A stretch of DNA of 64,000 nt from Curtobacterium sp. MCBA15_001 (GTDB lineage: Bacteria; Actinomycetota; Actinomycetes; Actinomycetales; Microbacteriaceae), in the NCBI RefSeq assembly GCF_001864835.1, contig NZ_MJGI01000023.1, positions 360,912-424,911 of the forward strand, written 5' to 3'. Position 1 is the first letter of the stretch. Every line of letters starts with the position of its first letter. The notes below the pieces were generated by a model, which made no database searches, was not told where the DNA came from, and saw only the letters and a program-made list of their open reading frames with translations. The position numbers and the translations under genes are program-made. Positions 25,029-34,832 of the stretch are shown here, in pieces.

Positions 25029-25472
25029 TCAGGCCAGCAGCGAGGCCACGTGCGCGACCGCCAGGCGGTAGCCGTCGGCCCCGGCCCCCGCGATGACCGC
25101 CGTCGCCGCGGTGGCGACGTGGTCGACGTGTCGGAAGGGCTCGCGCTTCCACGTGTTGGACAGGTGCACCTCGACCACGGGCACGCTCAGGGCCTCGACG
25201 GCGTCGTGCAGCGCCACCGACGTGTGCGCGTACGCGGCGGGGTTGATCACGACCGCCGTGAAGTCGTCGAGCGCCTCGTGCAGCCACTCGACGAGCTCGC
25301 CCTCGCGGTTCGTCTGCCGGAAGTCGACCCCGAGGCCGTGCCGTGCCGCCTCGGCCTCCACGAGCGCCCGCAGGTCGGCGAGCGTGACCGTGCCGTACTG
25401 CGCCGGGTCGCGACGGCCGAGGATGTCGAGGTTCGGGCCGTTGAGGACGAGGATGCGCGGCTGCTCGGTCAT
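25029..25472 (-). CDS. aroQ: Type II 3-dehydroquinate dehydratase
   Basis: A 147-residue dodecameric-type dehydroquinase of the shikimate pathway (3-dehydroquinate to 3-dehydroshikimate). NGPNLDILGRRDPAQYG holds the lid residues and catalytic Tyr26; INPAAYAHTSVAL and EVHLSN carry the substrate-binding Asn and His. Length is typical. The ATG at 25472 has TAGGCT six bases upstream, so a leaderless transcript is likely. No other aro gene is in the window. Confidence 0.95.
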   Translation of the reverse strand: MTEQPRILVLNGPNLDILGRRDPAQYGTVTLADLRALVEAEAARHGLGVDFRQTNREGELVEWLHEALDDFTAVVINPAAYAHTSVALHDAVEALSVPVVEVHLSNTWKREPFRHVDHVATAATAVIAGAGADGYRLAVAHVASLLA

Positions 25473-25551
25473 GGTCCGAGCCTAGCGAGCGACTGTCCAC
25501 AGGCTGGGTCGGACCGGGTGCGGCGTCGGTGGCGGCCGGTAATGTTCCAGT

Positions 25552-26538
25552 GTGCGCACCACCCAGGGGGACCTCGACGACACCACAGCACCGCCACGCC
25601 CGATCCCGGTCTGGGCGGTGCTGCTGTTCCTGGTGCTCGCGCTGGGCGGCGCTTGGCTGGCGACGCTGCCCCTGTGGCTGTCCGGCCGGGGGCTCAGCAC
25701 GCCCTTCGCCACCTTCGTCATGGTGGGCATGATGTTCACGCCGCTGGTCTCAGCGGTGCTCGTGCTCCTGGTGCTCGGCCGACGGCGCCCCCGACCGGTC
25801 CTGCGCTTCCTCGGGGTCTGGCCGCTCCGTCCCGCGCGTCGGACGGTGTGGGCCACCGTGGCGGCCTACCTCGGTGGGGTCCTGCTGCCGGTCGCCGCGC
25901 TCGTCGTCGCTGCGCTGCTGGGGTGGTTCCCGCTCGACCTGCAGGGCTTCGGCGGCTTCCGTGACGCACTGCTCGCGCAGGGCCTGTCCGCATTGCCCGT
26001 TCCGATCGGCGTGCTCGTGACGATCCAGCTCGTGGCGGTGCCGTTCGTCTCGCTGGTGAACGTGTTCGTCACCATCGGCGAAGAGCTGGGGTGGCGCGGC
26101 TTCCTCGTCCCCGCACTGCAGCGGTTCGGCACCTGGCCGGCCCTGCTCGTCTCCGGCGTCGTGTGGGGGCTCTGGCACACGCCGATCATCCTGCTCGGGT
26201 ACAACTTCGGCCGGTTCGACGGGCTCGGGGTGCTGTACATGGTCGTCGCCTGCGTGCTGCTCGGCATCCTGCTCGGGTGGCTGCGCCTGCGCACGGGTTC
26301 CGTGTGGCCCGCCGTGTTCGCCCACGCCGGGGTGAACGGTGCGGCGGGCGTCGGTGCCGTCCTCTCGGCGTCCGGGGTGGGCGTGTCGACCGTGCTCCAC
26401 AGTCCGCTCGGGTACTCGGGCTGGATCGTGATGGCGGTGGTCATCGCCGTGCTCGTGCTGACGGGTGCGATCCGGCGCCGCGGGCAGCTCGGACCGACCG
26501 AGGCGCCCACGGCACCGCCTGTCACACCGGGCGGCTGA
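25552..26538 (+). CDS. CPBP family intramembrane glutamic protease
   Basis: A 328-residue protein with about eight membrane segments. The Abi/CPBP motifs are in order: GEELGWRGFLVP (EExxxR), GLWHTPIILLG (FxxxH-like) and HAGVNGAA. Members cut peptide bonds within membranes, or mature and protect against peptides; the substrate is unknown. The GTG at 25552 has TAATGT six bases upstream. Its last 17 bp overlap the GH5 gene on the other strand. Confidence 0.82.
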   Translation: MRTTQGDLDDTTAPPRPIPVWAVLLFLVLALGGAWLATLPLWLSGRGLSTPFATFVMVGMMFTPLVSAVLVLLVLGRRRPRPVLRFLGVWPLRPARRTVWATVAAYLGGVLLPVAALVVAALLGWFPLDLQGFGGFRDALLAQGLSALPVPIGVLVTIQLVAVPFVSLVNVFVTIGEELGWRGFLVPALQRFGTWPALLVSGVVWGLWHTPIILLGYNFGRFDGLGVLYMVVACVLLGILLGWLRLRTGSVWPAVFAHAGVNGAAGVGAVLSASGVGVSTVLHSPLGYSGWIVMAVVIAVLVLTGAIRRRGQLGPTEAPTAPPVTPGG

Positions 26539-27613
26539 GGAAGTACTGCCGGACCGCGTCACCGTAGGGGGTCGGTGTGCCGTTCCAGTCGCTGATCAAC
26601 GCCGATCCGCCGTACTGTCCGCCGTCGGGGCAGCCGCTCACGCCGAAGTTCCAGAACACGTACCCGTCCCCGCCGTTCGCGTCCATCCACCGCATGAAGG
26701 CCAGCGGCATCGCGGTCGAGCAGTCGTTCACGCCGATCTCGCCGGCCACCATCGGCATCTTCGCCGCGACGGGACCGAACTGCGACGACCAGCACGACGC
26801 GGTCACGCAGCGCTTGAAGTTGTAGAGGTGCTGCCCGGCGACCAGGGCGTTCGCGGGGTCGGTCGGCATCGCCGTGGTCAACGGCGACATGTCGTGGCCC
26901 CAGTCCAGCCCGTTGACGATGATCGGCTGCTCGGCACCGGTGGCGCGGATCGTGGAGACCAGCTGCTGGTAGCCGGCTGCCTGCCACCCCTCGGGCATCC
27001 AGCACCCGTTGCGCCAGCAGTCCACCGAGATGTCGTGCGGTTCGTTGAACGGTTCGTAGAGCACGGCAGGGCTCGTCGCGAAGCGGCTGGCCACCGAGGT
27101 CCAGAACGGCAGCGAGTACGTCGTGTTCGCCATCTCCTTCTGCTGCTCGCCCCAGATCGCCTTCGGCCCGGTGAAGTGCAGGTCGAGGATCGACCGGATG
27201 CCGTTCGCCGCCAACCGGTTGACGTAGTCCTGGATCGCCGCGCGGTACGGCTCGCCGGTCGACTGCGGCGCCCAGTCGATGCCGAGCCAGCAGTGCTCGT
27301 TGAGCGGGATCCGGACCGCGTTGACGTTCCACGACCGCAGCAGGTCGATCGAGGCCTGATCGGTCGGGCCGGAGAAGACGCCGCCGCCCTGCTGGCAGTT
27401 GTACTCGGTGCCCGAGCGGTTCACGCCGCGGAGCTTCACGGCCTTCCCTGCGGTGTCGACCATGACGGTGCCGGACACCCGGAGTGCGGTGACCGGGACC
27501 GCGGGCGTGGTGGCCGCGGACGCGGTGGTCGCGGGGACCAGGACCCCGACGACGACGGCGATCACGGTGAGTCCGGTCGCGACGCTGCGCCGGATCCTGC
27601 TGGTCTGCTGCAT
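26522..27613 (-). CDS. Secreted GH5-type glycoside hydrolase (cellulase family)
   Basis: A 363-residue secreted glycosidase. A Sec signal peptide (RIRRS, hydrophobic core, ASA near residue 33) precedes a TIM barrel. GVNRSGTEYNC and VRIPLNEHCW are early strands; the acid/base Glu is in YEPFNEPHD and the nucleophile Glu in MVAGEIGVND. Six or more cysteines suggest disulfides. GH5 enzymes cut beta-glucans or mannans with retention; the exact substrate is open. It could act on plant polysaccharide. No sugar genes adjoin it; it diverges from the CopB ATPase. Confidence 0.87.
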   Translation of the reverse strand: MQQTSRIRRSVATGLTVIAVVVGVLVPATTASAATTPAVPVTALRVSGTVMVDTAGKAVKLRGVNRSGTEYNCQQGGGVFSGPTDQASIDLLRSWNVNAVRIPLNEHCWLGIDWAPQSTGEPYRAAIQDYVNRLAANGIRSILDLHFTGPKAIWGEQQKEMANTTYSLPFWTSVASRFATSPAVLYEPFNEPHDISVDCWRNGCWMPEGWQAAGYQQLVSTIRATGAEQPIIVNGLDWGHDMSPLTTAMPTDPANALVAGQHLYNFKRCVTASCWSSQFGPVAAKMPMVAGEIGVNDCSTAMPLAFMRWMDANGGDGYVFWNFGVSGCPDGGQYGGSALISDWNGTPTPYGDAVRQYFLSRPV

Positions 27614-27671
27614 GGGCTCATGGTCCACCCGGCATCCAGGCGTGTCCAGCGGGGGAGCATCACCCGTCGAG

Positions 27672-27690
27672 TACCCCCTGGGGGTATGGT
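27672..27690 (+). promoter_or_regulatory. CsoR-type palindrome overlapping a leaderless -10
   Basis: TACCCCCTGGGGGTA (27672-27686) is a perfect palindrome of the kind bound by CsoR/RcnR-family metal sensors. It overlaps TATGGT (27685-27690), a -10 box seven bases before the ATG at 27698. Copper control of the ATPase gene is the likely meaning. Confidence 0.6.
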
Positions 27691-27697
27691 GGAAGAC

Positions 27698-29842
<2,145 letters not shown>

Positions 29843-29864
29843 CGCTCCGCGCGGTCGCGGGTCG

Positions 29865-29904
29865 GGCTGCTCGAGGTGCCGAAATTCCGGCACCTCGAGC
29901 AGCC
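29865..29904 (+). terminator. 17-bp perfect hairpin after copB
   Basis: GGCTGCTCGAGGTGCCG and its exact complement flank a six-base AAATTC loop, 22 bp past the copB stop. The GAGGTGCCGAAAT arm also occurs at 10301-10313. A lone GGACGGGAGGCCCGGGG arm follows at 29965. Confidence 0.65.
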
Positions 29905-30020
29905 GGACCGATCTTCCGTGACACCTCGACGGCCGGCCGGCGGCGAGTCGTGCCACCTCGGTGCGGACGGGAGGCCCGGGGAACCCCCGCCACGTCGGCG
30001 CGGCACGGCAGGATGGGAGC

Positions 30021-30611
30021 GTGAGCGATCTGGTGACCGGAGACGACGGACTGGCCCGACCCGCGTGGGCGTCGGTCGACCCGATGCTGCGCGAGTACTA
30101 CGACACCGAGTGGGGCATGCCCGTCCGGGACGAGCGCGGGGTGTTCGAACGACTCTCGCTCGAGGCGTTCCAGTCCGGCCTGTCCTGGCGCACGATCCTG
30201 GCCAAGCGCCCGGCCTTCCGCGCCGCCTTCGCCGGATTCGACCCCGACACCGTGGCGGCGTTCGGCGAGGACGACGTCGCGCGGCTGATGGCAGACACCG
30301 GGATCGTCCGCAACCGCGCCAAGATCGCGGCGACGATCACGAACGCGAACGCGACGATCGCCCTGCGCGCCGACGGAGGTCTGGCTGACTTCGTGTGGTC
30401 CTTCCGGCCGGAGTCGACGCCGGAGCCGACGACGTTCGCAGACGTCCCGACGACGAGCGCCGAGTCCGTCGCCCTGTCGAAGGCGCTGCGGAAGCGCGGC
30501 TTCACGTTCGTCGGCCCGACGACGATGTTCGCCCTGATGGAGGCGCTCGGCATCGTCGACACGCACCTGGTCGACAGCCACCGACGGGGCACCTCCGGCG
30601 TCTGGGTCTAG
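30021..30611 (+). CDS. tag: DNA-3-methyladenine glycosylase I lacking most zinc ligands
   Basis: A 196-residue Tag-family DNA glycosylase that removes 3-methyladenine. Core motifs are clear: LSLEAFQSGLSWRTIL with the catalytic-pocket Glu and Trp, the FDPDTVAAF helix, IVRNRAKIAATI and KALRKRGFTFVGPTT. In E. coli Tag zinc is held by Cys4, His17, His175 and Cys179. Here the matching positions read RPAW, EYYDTEWG and DTHLVDS, so only one His seems to remain. The GTG at 30021 follows GGGAGC. The family call is firm; zinc loss is by eye-alignment. Confidence 0.88.
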   Translation: MSDLVTGDDGLARPAWASVDPMLREYYDTEWGMPVRDERGVFERLSLEAFQSGLSWRTILAKRPAFRAAFAGFDPDTVAAFGEDDVARLMADTGIVRNRAKIAATITNANATIALRADGGLADFVWSFRPESTPEPTTFADVPTTSAESVALSKALRKRGFTFVGPTTMFALMEALGIVDTHLVDSHRRGTSGVWV

Positions 30612-30620
30612 CCTCACGCC

Positions 30621-31454
30621 ATGACGAACGAGCACGGCGAGCACGAGCACCCGGCCGCATCCCCGCGCACCACGCCGGTGGTCCCGGTCGACGCCGAGCA
30701 GGTCGCCGTCCCGCTCGACGTCGCCGTCCCCGAACCCGAGGCCCGCGCCACCGACGCGACGACCCCGGAGCACGACCCCGCCGAGCTCCGCATCGCGTTC
30801 CTGCTGTTCCCCGACCTGACGCTCCTTGACCTGGTCGGCCCCGCCCAGGTGCTCACCCGTCTGCCGGGCGTCCACGTCGAGTACGTCGCCGCGACCCTGG
30901 ACCCGATCGCGACCGACTGTGGTCTCGCGCTGACACCGACGGCGACCCTGAGCGACGCCACCCCCGCAGACGTGCTCGTCGTCCCGGGCGGTGACGGCGC
31001 CTTCACCGCGATGCTCGACCCCGACGTCGTCGCGTTCGTCCGCCGCGAGGCCGAGCGCGCCACCTGGGTCACCTCGGTGTGCACGGGCGCCTTCGTCCTG
31101 GGCGCCGCCGGGCTGCTGGCGGGCAAGCGTGCGACCACGCACTGGGCGTCGAAGCCGATGCTCGCGGCGTTCGGGGCGACCCCGGCGGACGACCGGATCG
31201 TCGACGACGGCTCGGTCGTGACGGCCGCCGGGGTGAGCGCGGGGATCGACATGGCGCTGTGGCTCGCAGCGGAGCTGGCCGGGCAGCCCGAGGCTGAGCG
31301 GATCCAGCTGCAGATCGAGTACGACCCGCAGCCGCCGTTCGACGCCGGATCGGCCGAGCGCGCCGACGCCCGGGTCGTGACCGAGGCCCGCGCCGCAGCC
31401 GAGGCGGCACGCGGCGACCGGGTCGCGCAGGCCGCAGCGGCCGTCATGCGCTGA
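30621..31454 (+). CDS. DJ-1/PfpI family protein (isonitrile hydratase-like)
   Basis: A 277-residue protein. After about 55 acidic, Pro-rich residues comes a DJ-1/PfpI domain: RIAFLLFPDLTLLDLVGPAQVL, then VVPGGDGAF, and the nucleophile cysteine in VTSVCTGAFVLGAAGLL. This pattern is closest to isocyanide hydratase and to the N-terminal domain of GlxA-type regulators, but no HTH follows. Substrate unknown. The ATG at 30621 has TAGCCT six bases upstream, whose TAG is the stop codon of tag. Confidence 0.8.
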   Translation: MTNEHGEHEHPAASPRTTPVVPVDAEQVAVPLDVAVPEPEARATDATTPEHDPAELRIAFLLFPDLTLLDLVGPAQVLTRLPGVHVEYVAATLDPIATDCGLALTPTATLSDATPADVLVVPGGDGAFTAMLDPDVVAFVRREAERATWVTSVCTGAFVLGAAGLLAGKRATTHWASKPMLAAFGATPADDRIVDDGSVVTAAGVSAGIDMALWLAAELAGQPEAERIQLQIEYDPQPPFDAGSAERADARVVTEARAAAEAARGDRVAQAAAAVMR

Positions 31455-31475
31455 CGGACCCCGGCGCGCGAGCCG

Positions 31476-31946
31476 TCAGTCGAGGGGCAGTCGCATCTGC
31501 GTCGAGGTGACGCCGTACCCGAGCTGCTCGTAGAGCTCCTGCGCGCCGGTGTTGTACCCGAACACGTTGAGGCCGATGCTCGTCGCGCCCTCGTCCCGTG
31601 CGACCTGCTGCCCGAGCTCGAGTGCCCGACGTGCATGGCCACGTCGCCGGTGCTCGGCGTGGATCTCCACGTTGAACACCCACCAGTCCGGGCTGCCGAC
31701 CGCGAACGGTCCGATCCACAGGAACCCGACGACCGTGTCGTCGCCGTCGAGCACGTCCCACACGTGGTGCCCGGCGAGCGGCTGACCGCCCGGGAACCAC
31801 GTCTCGAGCGACGACTGCTTGTTGGCCTCGGCGCGCTCGCGGCTCTCGCCGGAGCGCATCCGCGACGCCACGTACTCCGCCATGGTCGTCTCCAACCAGG
31901 CCGGGAGGCTCGTGGCCGGCATCGTCCGCAGGCGCGTGTCCGTCAT
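31476..31946 (-). CDS. GNAT family N-acetyltransferase
   Basis: A 156-residue GNAT acetyltransferase. The acetyl-CoA loop is EHRRRGHARRALELG (RxxGxG/A variant); IGLNVFGYNTGAQELYEQLGY is the family C-terminal block. The long N-terminal helix with YVASRMRSGESRERAEANKQS is common in actinobacterial members of unknown substrate. The ATG at 31946 overlaps the LysR-like gene stop by 4 bp, so the two are probably translated together. Confidence 0.83.
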   Translation of the reverse strand: MTDTRLRTMPATSLPAWLETTMAEYVASRMRSGESRERAEANKQSSLETWFPGGQPLAGHHVWDVLDGDDTVVGFLWIGPFAVGSPDWWVFNVEIHAEHRRRGHARRALELGQQVARDEGATSIGLNVFGYNTGAQELYEQLGYGVTSTQMRLPLD

Positions 31947-32722
31947 CGGTTGCCCTTCGACCCCCGGCTCGGCTTGCCGCGCATCTTGCCGCGGCCCGGC
32001 GTCGGGCCCTTGCCCGTGTTCGACTTCTTGCCCGCGCCGGACTTGCCGCCGCCCGGGGACTTCGCCTTGGCCTTGCCGCCGACCGTGCCGTCCTGGCCGC
32101 CCGACCCGGCCTTGGCGCCGCCGCGGGTCGGACGCGAACCGGCGTCGGCTGCTTGTCCGGAGCCTCCTGGCTGGTCCAGCTGACTGCGGGAGCTGTTGGC
32201 GGTCCGCCCGCGTACCACCCCGATGAACTCGGCGGTCAGGTCCGACGCGTCCTCGTCCCGCCAGACCAGGGCGACGCGGGTGCCCTCGGCGTCGGCCAGG
32301 GGACGGGCGACCAGGTCCTTGCGGCTGGCCTTGCGGAAGAGCGACTGCGGCAGGACCACGACGCCGACGTTCGCCTCGACCAGGTCGAGCGCGCCGTCGA
32401 CGTCCGCCGGGACGGGGCCGGCGTCGACCACGTGCACGGCGGCCAGGTCGGCGGCGGTGACTTCGGTCGCCTTCGCCAGGGCGGAGTCCTTCGGGGTGGC
32501 GACCACCGCGGTCTCGGTCCACAGCGGGATCGCGTTGTGGACCTCGGACACGGGGAGCCGGGCGAACACCATGTCGACGTCGCCGGCCAGGGTCTCGTCG
32601 ACGTCGGCCTGGCCGATCGGGCGGAGCAGCAGCTCGACGGAGGGGAACCGGTCGCGCCAGACCCGGGCCCACTTGGCCGGGGAGACGCCGGGCACGAAAG
32701 CGATGGTGAGTGCCGCGGTCAT
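31943..32722 (-). CDS. Stand-alone LysR-type effector domain with a basic tail
   Basis: A 259-residue protein. Residues 1-190 form a LysR substrate-binding domain (TIAFVPGVSPAKWARVWRDR at the start, VDMVFARLPV, VVATPKDSALAK), but no N-terminal helix-turn-helix precedes it: the first strand begins at residue 3. From about residue 195 the sequence becomes a Gly/Lys/Arg/Ser-rich tail (KAKAKSPGGGKSGAGKKS) of some 60 residues, probably disordered and able to bind nucleic acid. TATGCT lies seven bases before the ATG at 32722. It diverges from DUF5997 with 33 bp between start codons. Role unknown. Confidence 0.75.
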   Translation of the reverse strand: MTAALTIAFVPGVSPAKWARVWRDRFPSVELLLRPIGQADVDETLAGDVDMVFARLPVSEVHNAIPLWTETAVVATPKDSALAKATEVTAADLAAVHVVDAGPVPADVDGALDLVEANVGVVVLPQSLFRKASRKDLVARPLADAEGTRVALVWRDEDASDLTAEFIGVVRGRTANSSRSQLDQPGGSGQAADAGSRPTRGGAKAGSGGQDGTVGGKAKAKSPGGGKSGAGKKSNTGKGPTPGRGKMRGKPSRGSKGNR

Positions 32723-32755
32723 GCAACCGAGCATAGGGGCCGTACCCTTGTCACC
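32723..32755. promoter_or_regulatory. Compact divergent leaderless promoter
   Basis: Only 33 bp separate two start codons. On the minus strand TATGCT (32735-32730) lies seven bases before the ATG at 32722; on the plus strand TACCCT (32743-32748) lies seven bases before the ATG at 32756. Each -35 region must overlap the other gene's -10 or coding start. Confidence 0.6.
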
Positions 32756-33145
32756 ATGGCGCAGGAACAGACGATGAAGCCCGAGACGGCTGCGAAGAAG
32801 CTCGGCATCCTGCTGTCGGCCGCTCCGGAGTCCTTCCGCGACGCGCCCGTCACGCGGACCGCCTTCGACGAACTGCGGACCTCGCCGCCCGAGTGGCTCG
32901 AGGACCTGCGTCGCGACGGCCCGCACCCGCGTCCCGTCGTCGCCCAGAAGCTCGGTGTCTCGATCTCCGGGCTCAGCCGCTCCGGGATCGACGACGCGCT
33001 GACCACGGCGCAGATCAAGGACCTGCTCGTCGAGAAGCCCGAGTGGCTCGTGCAGGAGCGTGCCACGCAGGCCGCAGTGCACGCCGAGAACGCCCGCGTG
33101 AAGCAGGAGCGCGCCGCGAAGGCCGCAGCTCGCGCCGAGGGCTGA
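32756..33145 (+). CDS. DUF5997 family protein
   Basis: A 129-residue protein matching the actinobacterial DUF5997 family (KPETAAKKLGILLSAAPE, then a repeated PPEWL...KPEWLVQE framework). It has helical segments, one resembling a HTH (VAQKLGVSISGLSRSGI), and a Lys/Ala/Glu-rich C-terminus. Function unknown. It is divergently paired with the HTH-less LysR domain protein, a pairing I recall from related genomes; a joint regulatory unit is possible, with this protein supplying DNA contact. Start chosen from TACCCT seven bases upstream. Confidence 0.72.
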   Translation: MAQEQTMKPETAAKKLGILLSAAPESFRDAPVTRTAFDELRTSPPEWLEDLRRDGPHPRPVVAQKLGVSISGLSRSGIDDALTTAQIKDLLVEKPEWLVQERATQAAVHAENARVKQERAAKAAARAEG

Positions 33146-33167
33146 CCGCTCCCGAGACTGCATCGAC

Positions 33168-33674
33168 GTGCACCAGACGGTCTCCGACGCACTGCTCGTG
33201 GTGCCGCAGTTCGCCTCGGTGTGCTGCATCGTCGGTGACCGGTACCGACCGCGTCCCGGGGTGATCGTCCCCGCGGCGGTGATGCTCGTGGCGATGCTGC
33301 TGCCCGTCGTCGACGCCGGCGCGGTGTGGACGCTGCTCGCGGCGACTGCGTTGCTGCTCCTCGCACCGCTGCCCGTGATGCGACGGCGCCGAGCCGACGG
33401 GCGTCGGGCCGAGCCGATGGACGTGCACCGGGCACTGTCGTCGGTCGTGATGGCCGGCATGCTGCTGATGGGGCACGCGACGGGCCTCGCCGACGCGCAC
33501 GCCGCGCACGGGCTGGCCCTGATGGCGGTGCTCGGGGGCGGGGTCATCGGGTACTGCGCGTTCAGCGGGTGGCTGCTGCGGTACGAGTGGGCGCGGGACG
33601 ACCGCCGGGCGGTGCGGAGCGGCGAGGTCTTCGCGATGACGGTCGCCGTCCTCGGCATGACCCTGGCGATGTAG
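33168..33674 (+). CDS. Small integral membrane protein, function unknown
   Basis: A 168-residue protein with about four to five membrane segments (VIVPAAVMLVAMLLPVV, WTLLAATALLLLAPLPV, SSVVMAGMLLMGHATG, LALMAVLGGGVIGYC, VFAMTVAVLGMTLAM). The His/Met-containing membrane parts (MLLMGHATGLADAHAAHG) resemble small copper-handling or DUF5134-type proteins, but I cannot assign it. A GTG at 33168 is the likely start, 22 bp after DUF5997. Confidence 0.6.
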   Translation: MHQTVSDALLVVPQFASVCCIVGDRYRPRPGVIVPAAVMLVAMLLPVVDAGAVWTLLAATALLLLAPLPVMRRRRADGRRAEPMDVHRALSSVVMAGMLLMGHATGLADAHAAHGLALMAVLGGGVIGYCAFSGWLLRYEWARDDRRAVRSGEVFAMTVAVLGMTLAM

Positions 33675-33733
33675 CGACGGACACCCACGGGCGACCGCGA
33701 CCGCGGCGGCAGCCCCGCGCTACGGTGGTCGAC

Positions 33734-34258
33734 GTGTCCGACCGTGCTGCTCGACCCGATCCCGCGCCGCGCCTCGACGAGGTCGACGAGCGCATCCTGT
33801 GGACCCTGGCGGCGGATGCCCGGATCCCGAACAACCGGCTGGCGGCCGCGGTGGGCATCGCGCCGTCGACGTGCCTGGCACGGGTGCGGGCGCTCGAGGA
33901 CGCGGGCGTCGTCCGGGGCTACCGCGCGGACGTCGACGTCGCGCGGCTCGGGTTCTCGATCGAGGCCATGGTGTCCGTCCGGGTGCACGCCGCCGCCCGG
34001 CACGAGCTCCGCGACTTCGCCAAGCGCCTGCTCCGGGTGCCCGTCGTGCTCGACGTGTCGTTCCTGGCCGGCGACAAGGACTTCCTCGTGCACATCGCCT
34101 GCACGTCCACCGCGCAGCTGCGGGACTTCGTCGCCGACGAGCTGAGCGGGGACCCGTCCGTCGCGACGACCCAGACGAACATCGTGTTCGAACGGCTCAC
34201 CGCGGACCGCGAGCGTCAGGCCCGGTCGTACGACGAACTGCGGCGCTGGCGCGCCTGA
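33734..34258 (+). CDS. Lrp/AsnC family transcriptional regulator
   Basis: A 174-residue Lrp-type regulator. The HTH covers about residues 15-65 (RLDEVDERILWTLAADARIP, NNRLAAAVGIAPSTCLARVRALEDAGVVRGY), followed by the RAM effector domain (SVRVHAAARHELRDF...VLDVSFLAGDKDFLVHIA). Effector and targets are unknown; such regulators respond to amino acids. The GTG at 33734 lies seven bases after TACGGT, so it is probably leaderless. Confidence 0.88.
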   Translation: MSDRAARPDPAPRLDEVDERILWTLAADARIPNNRLAAAVGIAPSTCLARVRALEDAGVVRGYRADVDVARLGFSIEAMVSVRVHAAARHELRDFAKRLLRVPVVLDVSFLAGDKDFLVHIACTSTAQLRDFVADELSGDPSVATTQTNIVFERLTADRERQARSYDELRRWRA

Positions 34259-34291
34259 CCCGGCTGCGCCGGTGCCTGACCTGCTGCCGGG

Positions 34292-34723
34292 TCAGCGCGT
34301 GCGGGTCATCGGGACGTGGGTGATCGCGTCCTCCTGGTAGTCCTCGCCGGAGCGCACGAAGCCGAAGCGGCCGTACCACTGCTCGAGGTGGGCCTGGGCG
34401 CCGATCACGACGACGGGAGAGCGGGTCTCGGCCAGCGCTGCCTCGATGAGCTGTGCGGCCAGACCGGTGCCGCGGGCGCGGGCGGCGGTGACGACACGGC
34501 CGATCCGCTCGGTGCCGTCGGGCTCACGCAGGAGCCGCAGCGTGGCGTCGACCGAGCCCTCGCCCGCCCAGAACTGCACGGTGCCGGGCTCGAGGTCACG
34601 GCCGTCGATGTCCCCGTACGCACACCCCTGTTCGACGACGAACACGTCCTGTCGCAGCCGCAGGATCTCGTGCAGCGTGACGACGTCGAGGTTGCGGGTG
34701 GGGGCGCTGAAGACCGAGGCCAT
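34292..34723 (-). CDS. ElaA-like GNAT N-acetyltransferase
   Basis: A 143-residue GNAT protein of the ElaA group. LHEILRLRQDVFVVEQGCAYGDIDGRDLEP is represented near the start (split here by its LRLRQDVFVVEQ and YGDIDGRD parts), and GRVVTAARARGTGLAAQLIE is the acetyl-CoA loop; YGRFGFVRSGEDY is the end block. Substrate unknown. A start at 34723 follows AGGAAAA. It diverges from the surface-protein genes. Confidence 0.85.
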   Translation of the reverse strand: MASVFSAPTRNLDVVTLHEILRLRQDVFVVEQGCAYGDIDGRDLEPGTVQFWAGEGSVDATLRLLREPDGTERIGRVVTAARARGTGLAAQLIEAALAETRSPVVVIGAQAHLEQWYGRFGFVRSGEDYQEDAITHVPMTRTR

Positions 34724-34832
34724 GCGGGGTTTTCCTGACGATTGCTTGAGAAGGGGGTTCCACGATCGCGCCGAGGGGCGTACCGTTCCGGACAACCACT
34801 CTACGTGCGCAGCCAGATCAGGAGGTGAGCGC

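Noticed and set aside
29960-29985. Full palindrome of the GGGAGGC family after copB
   Set aside because: Only one arm is present; no complementary arm within 60 bp.
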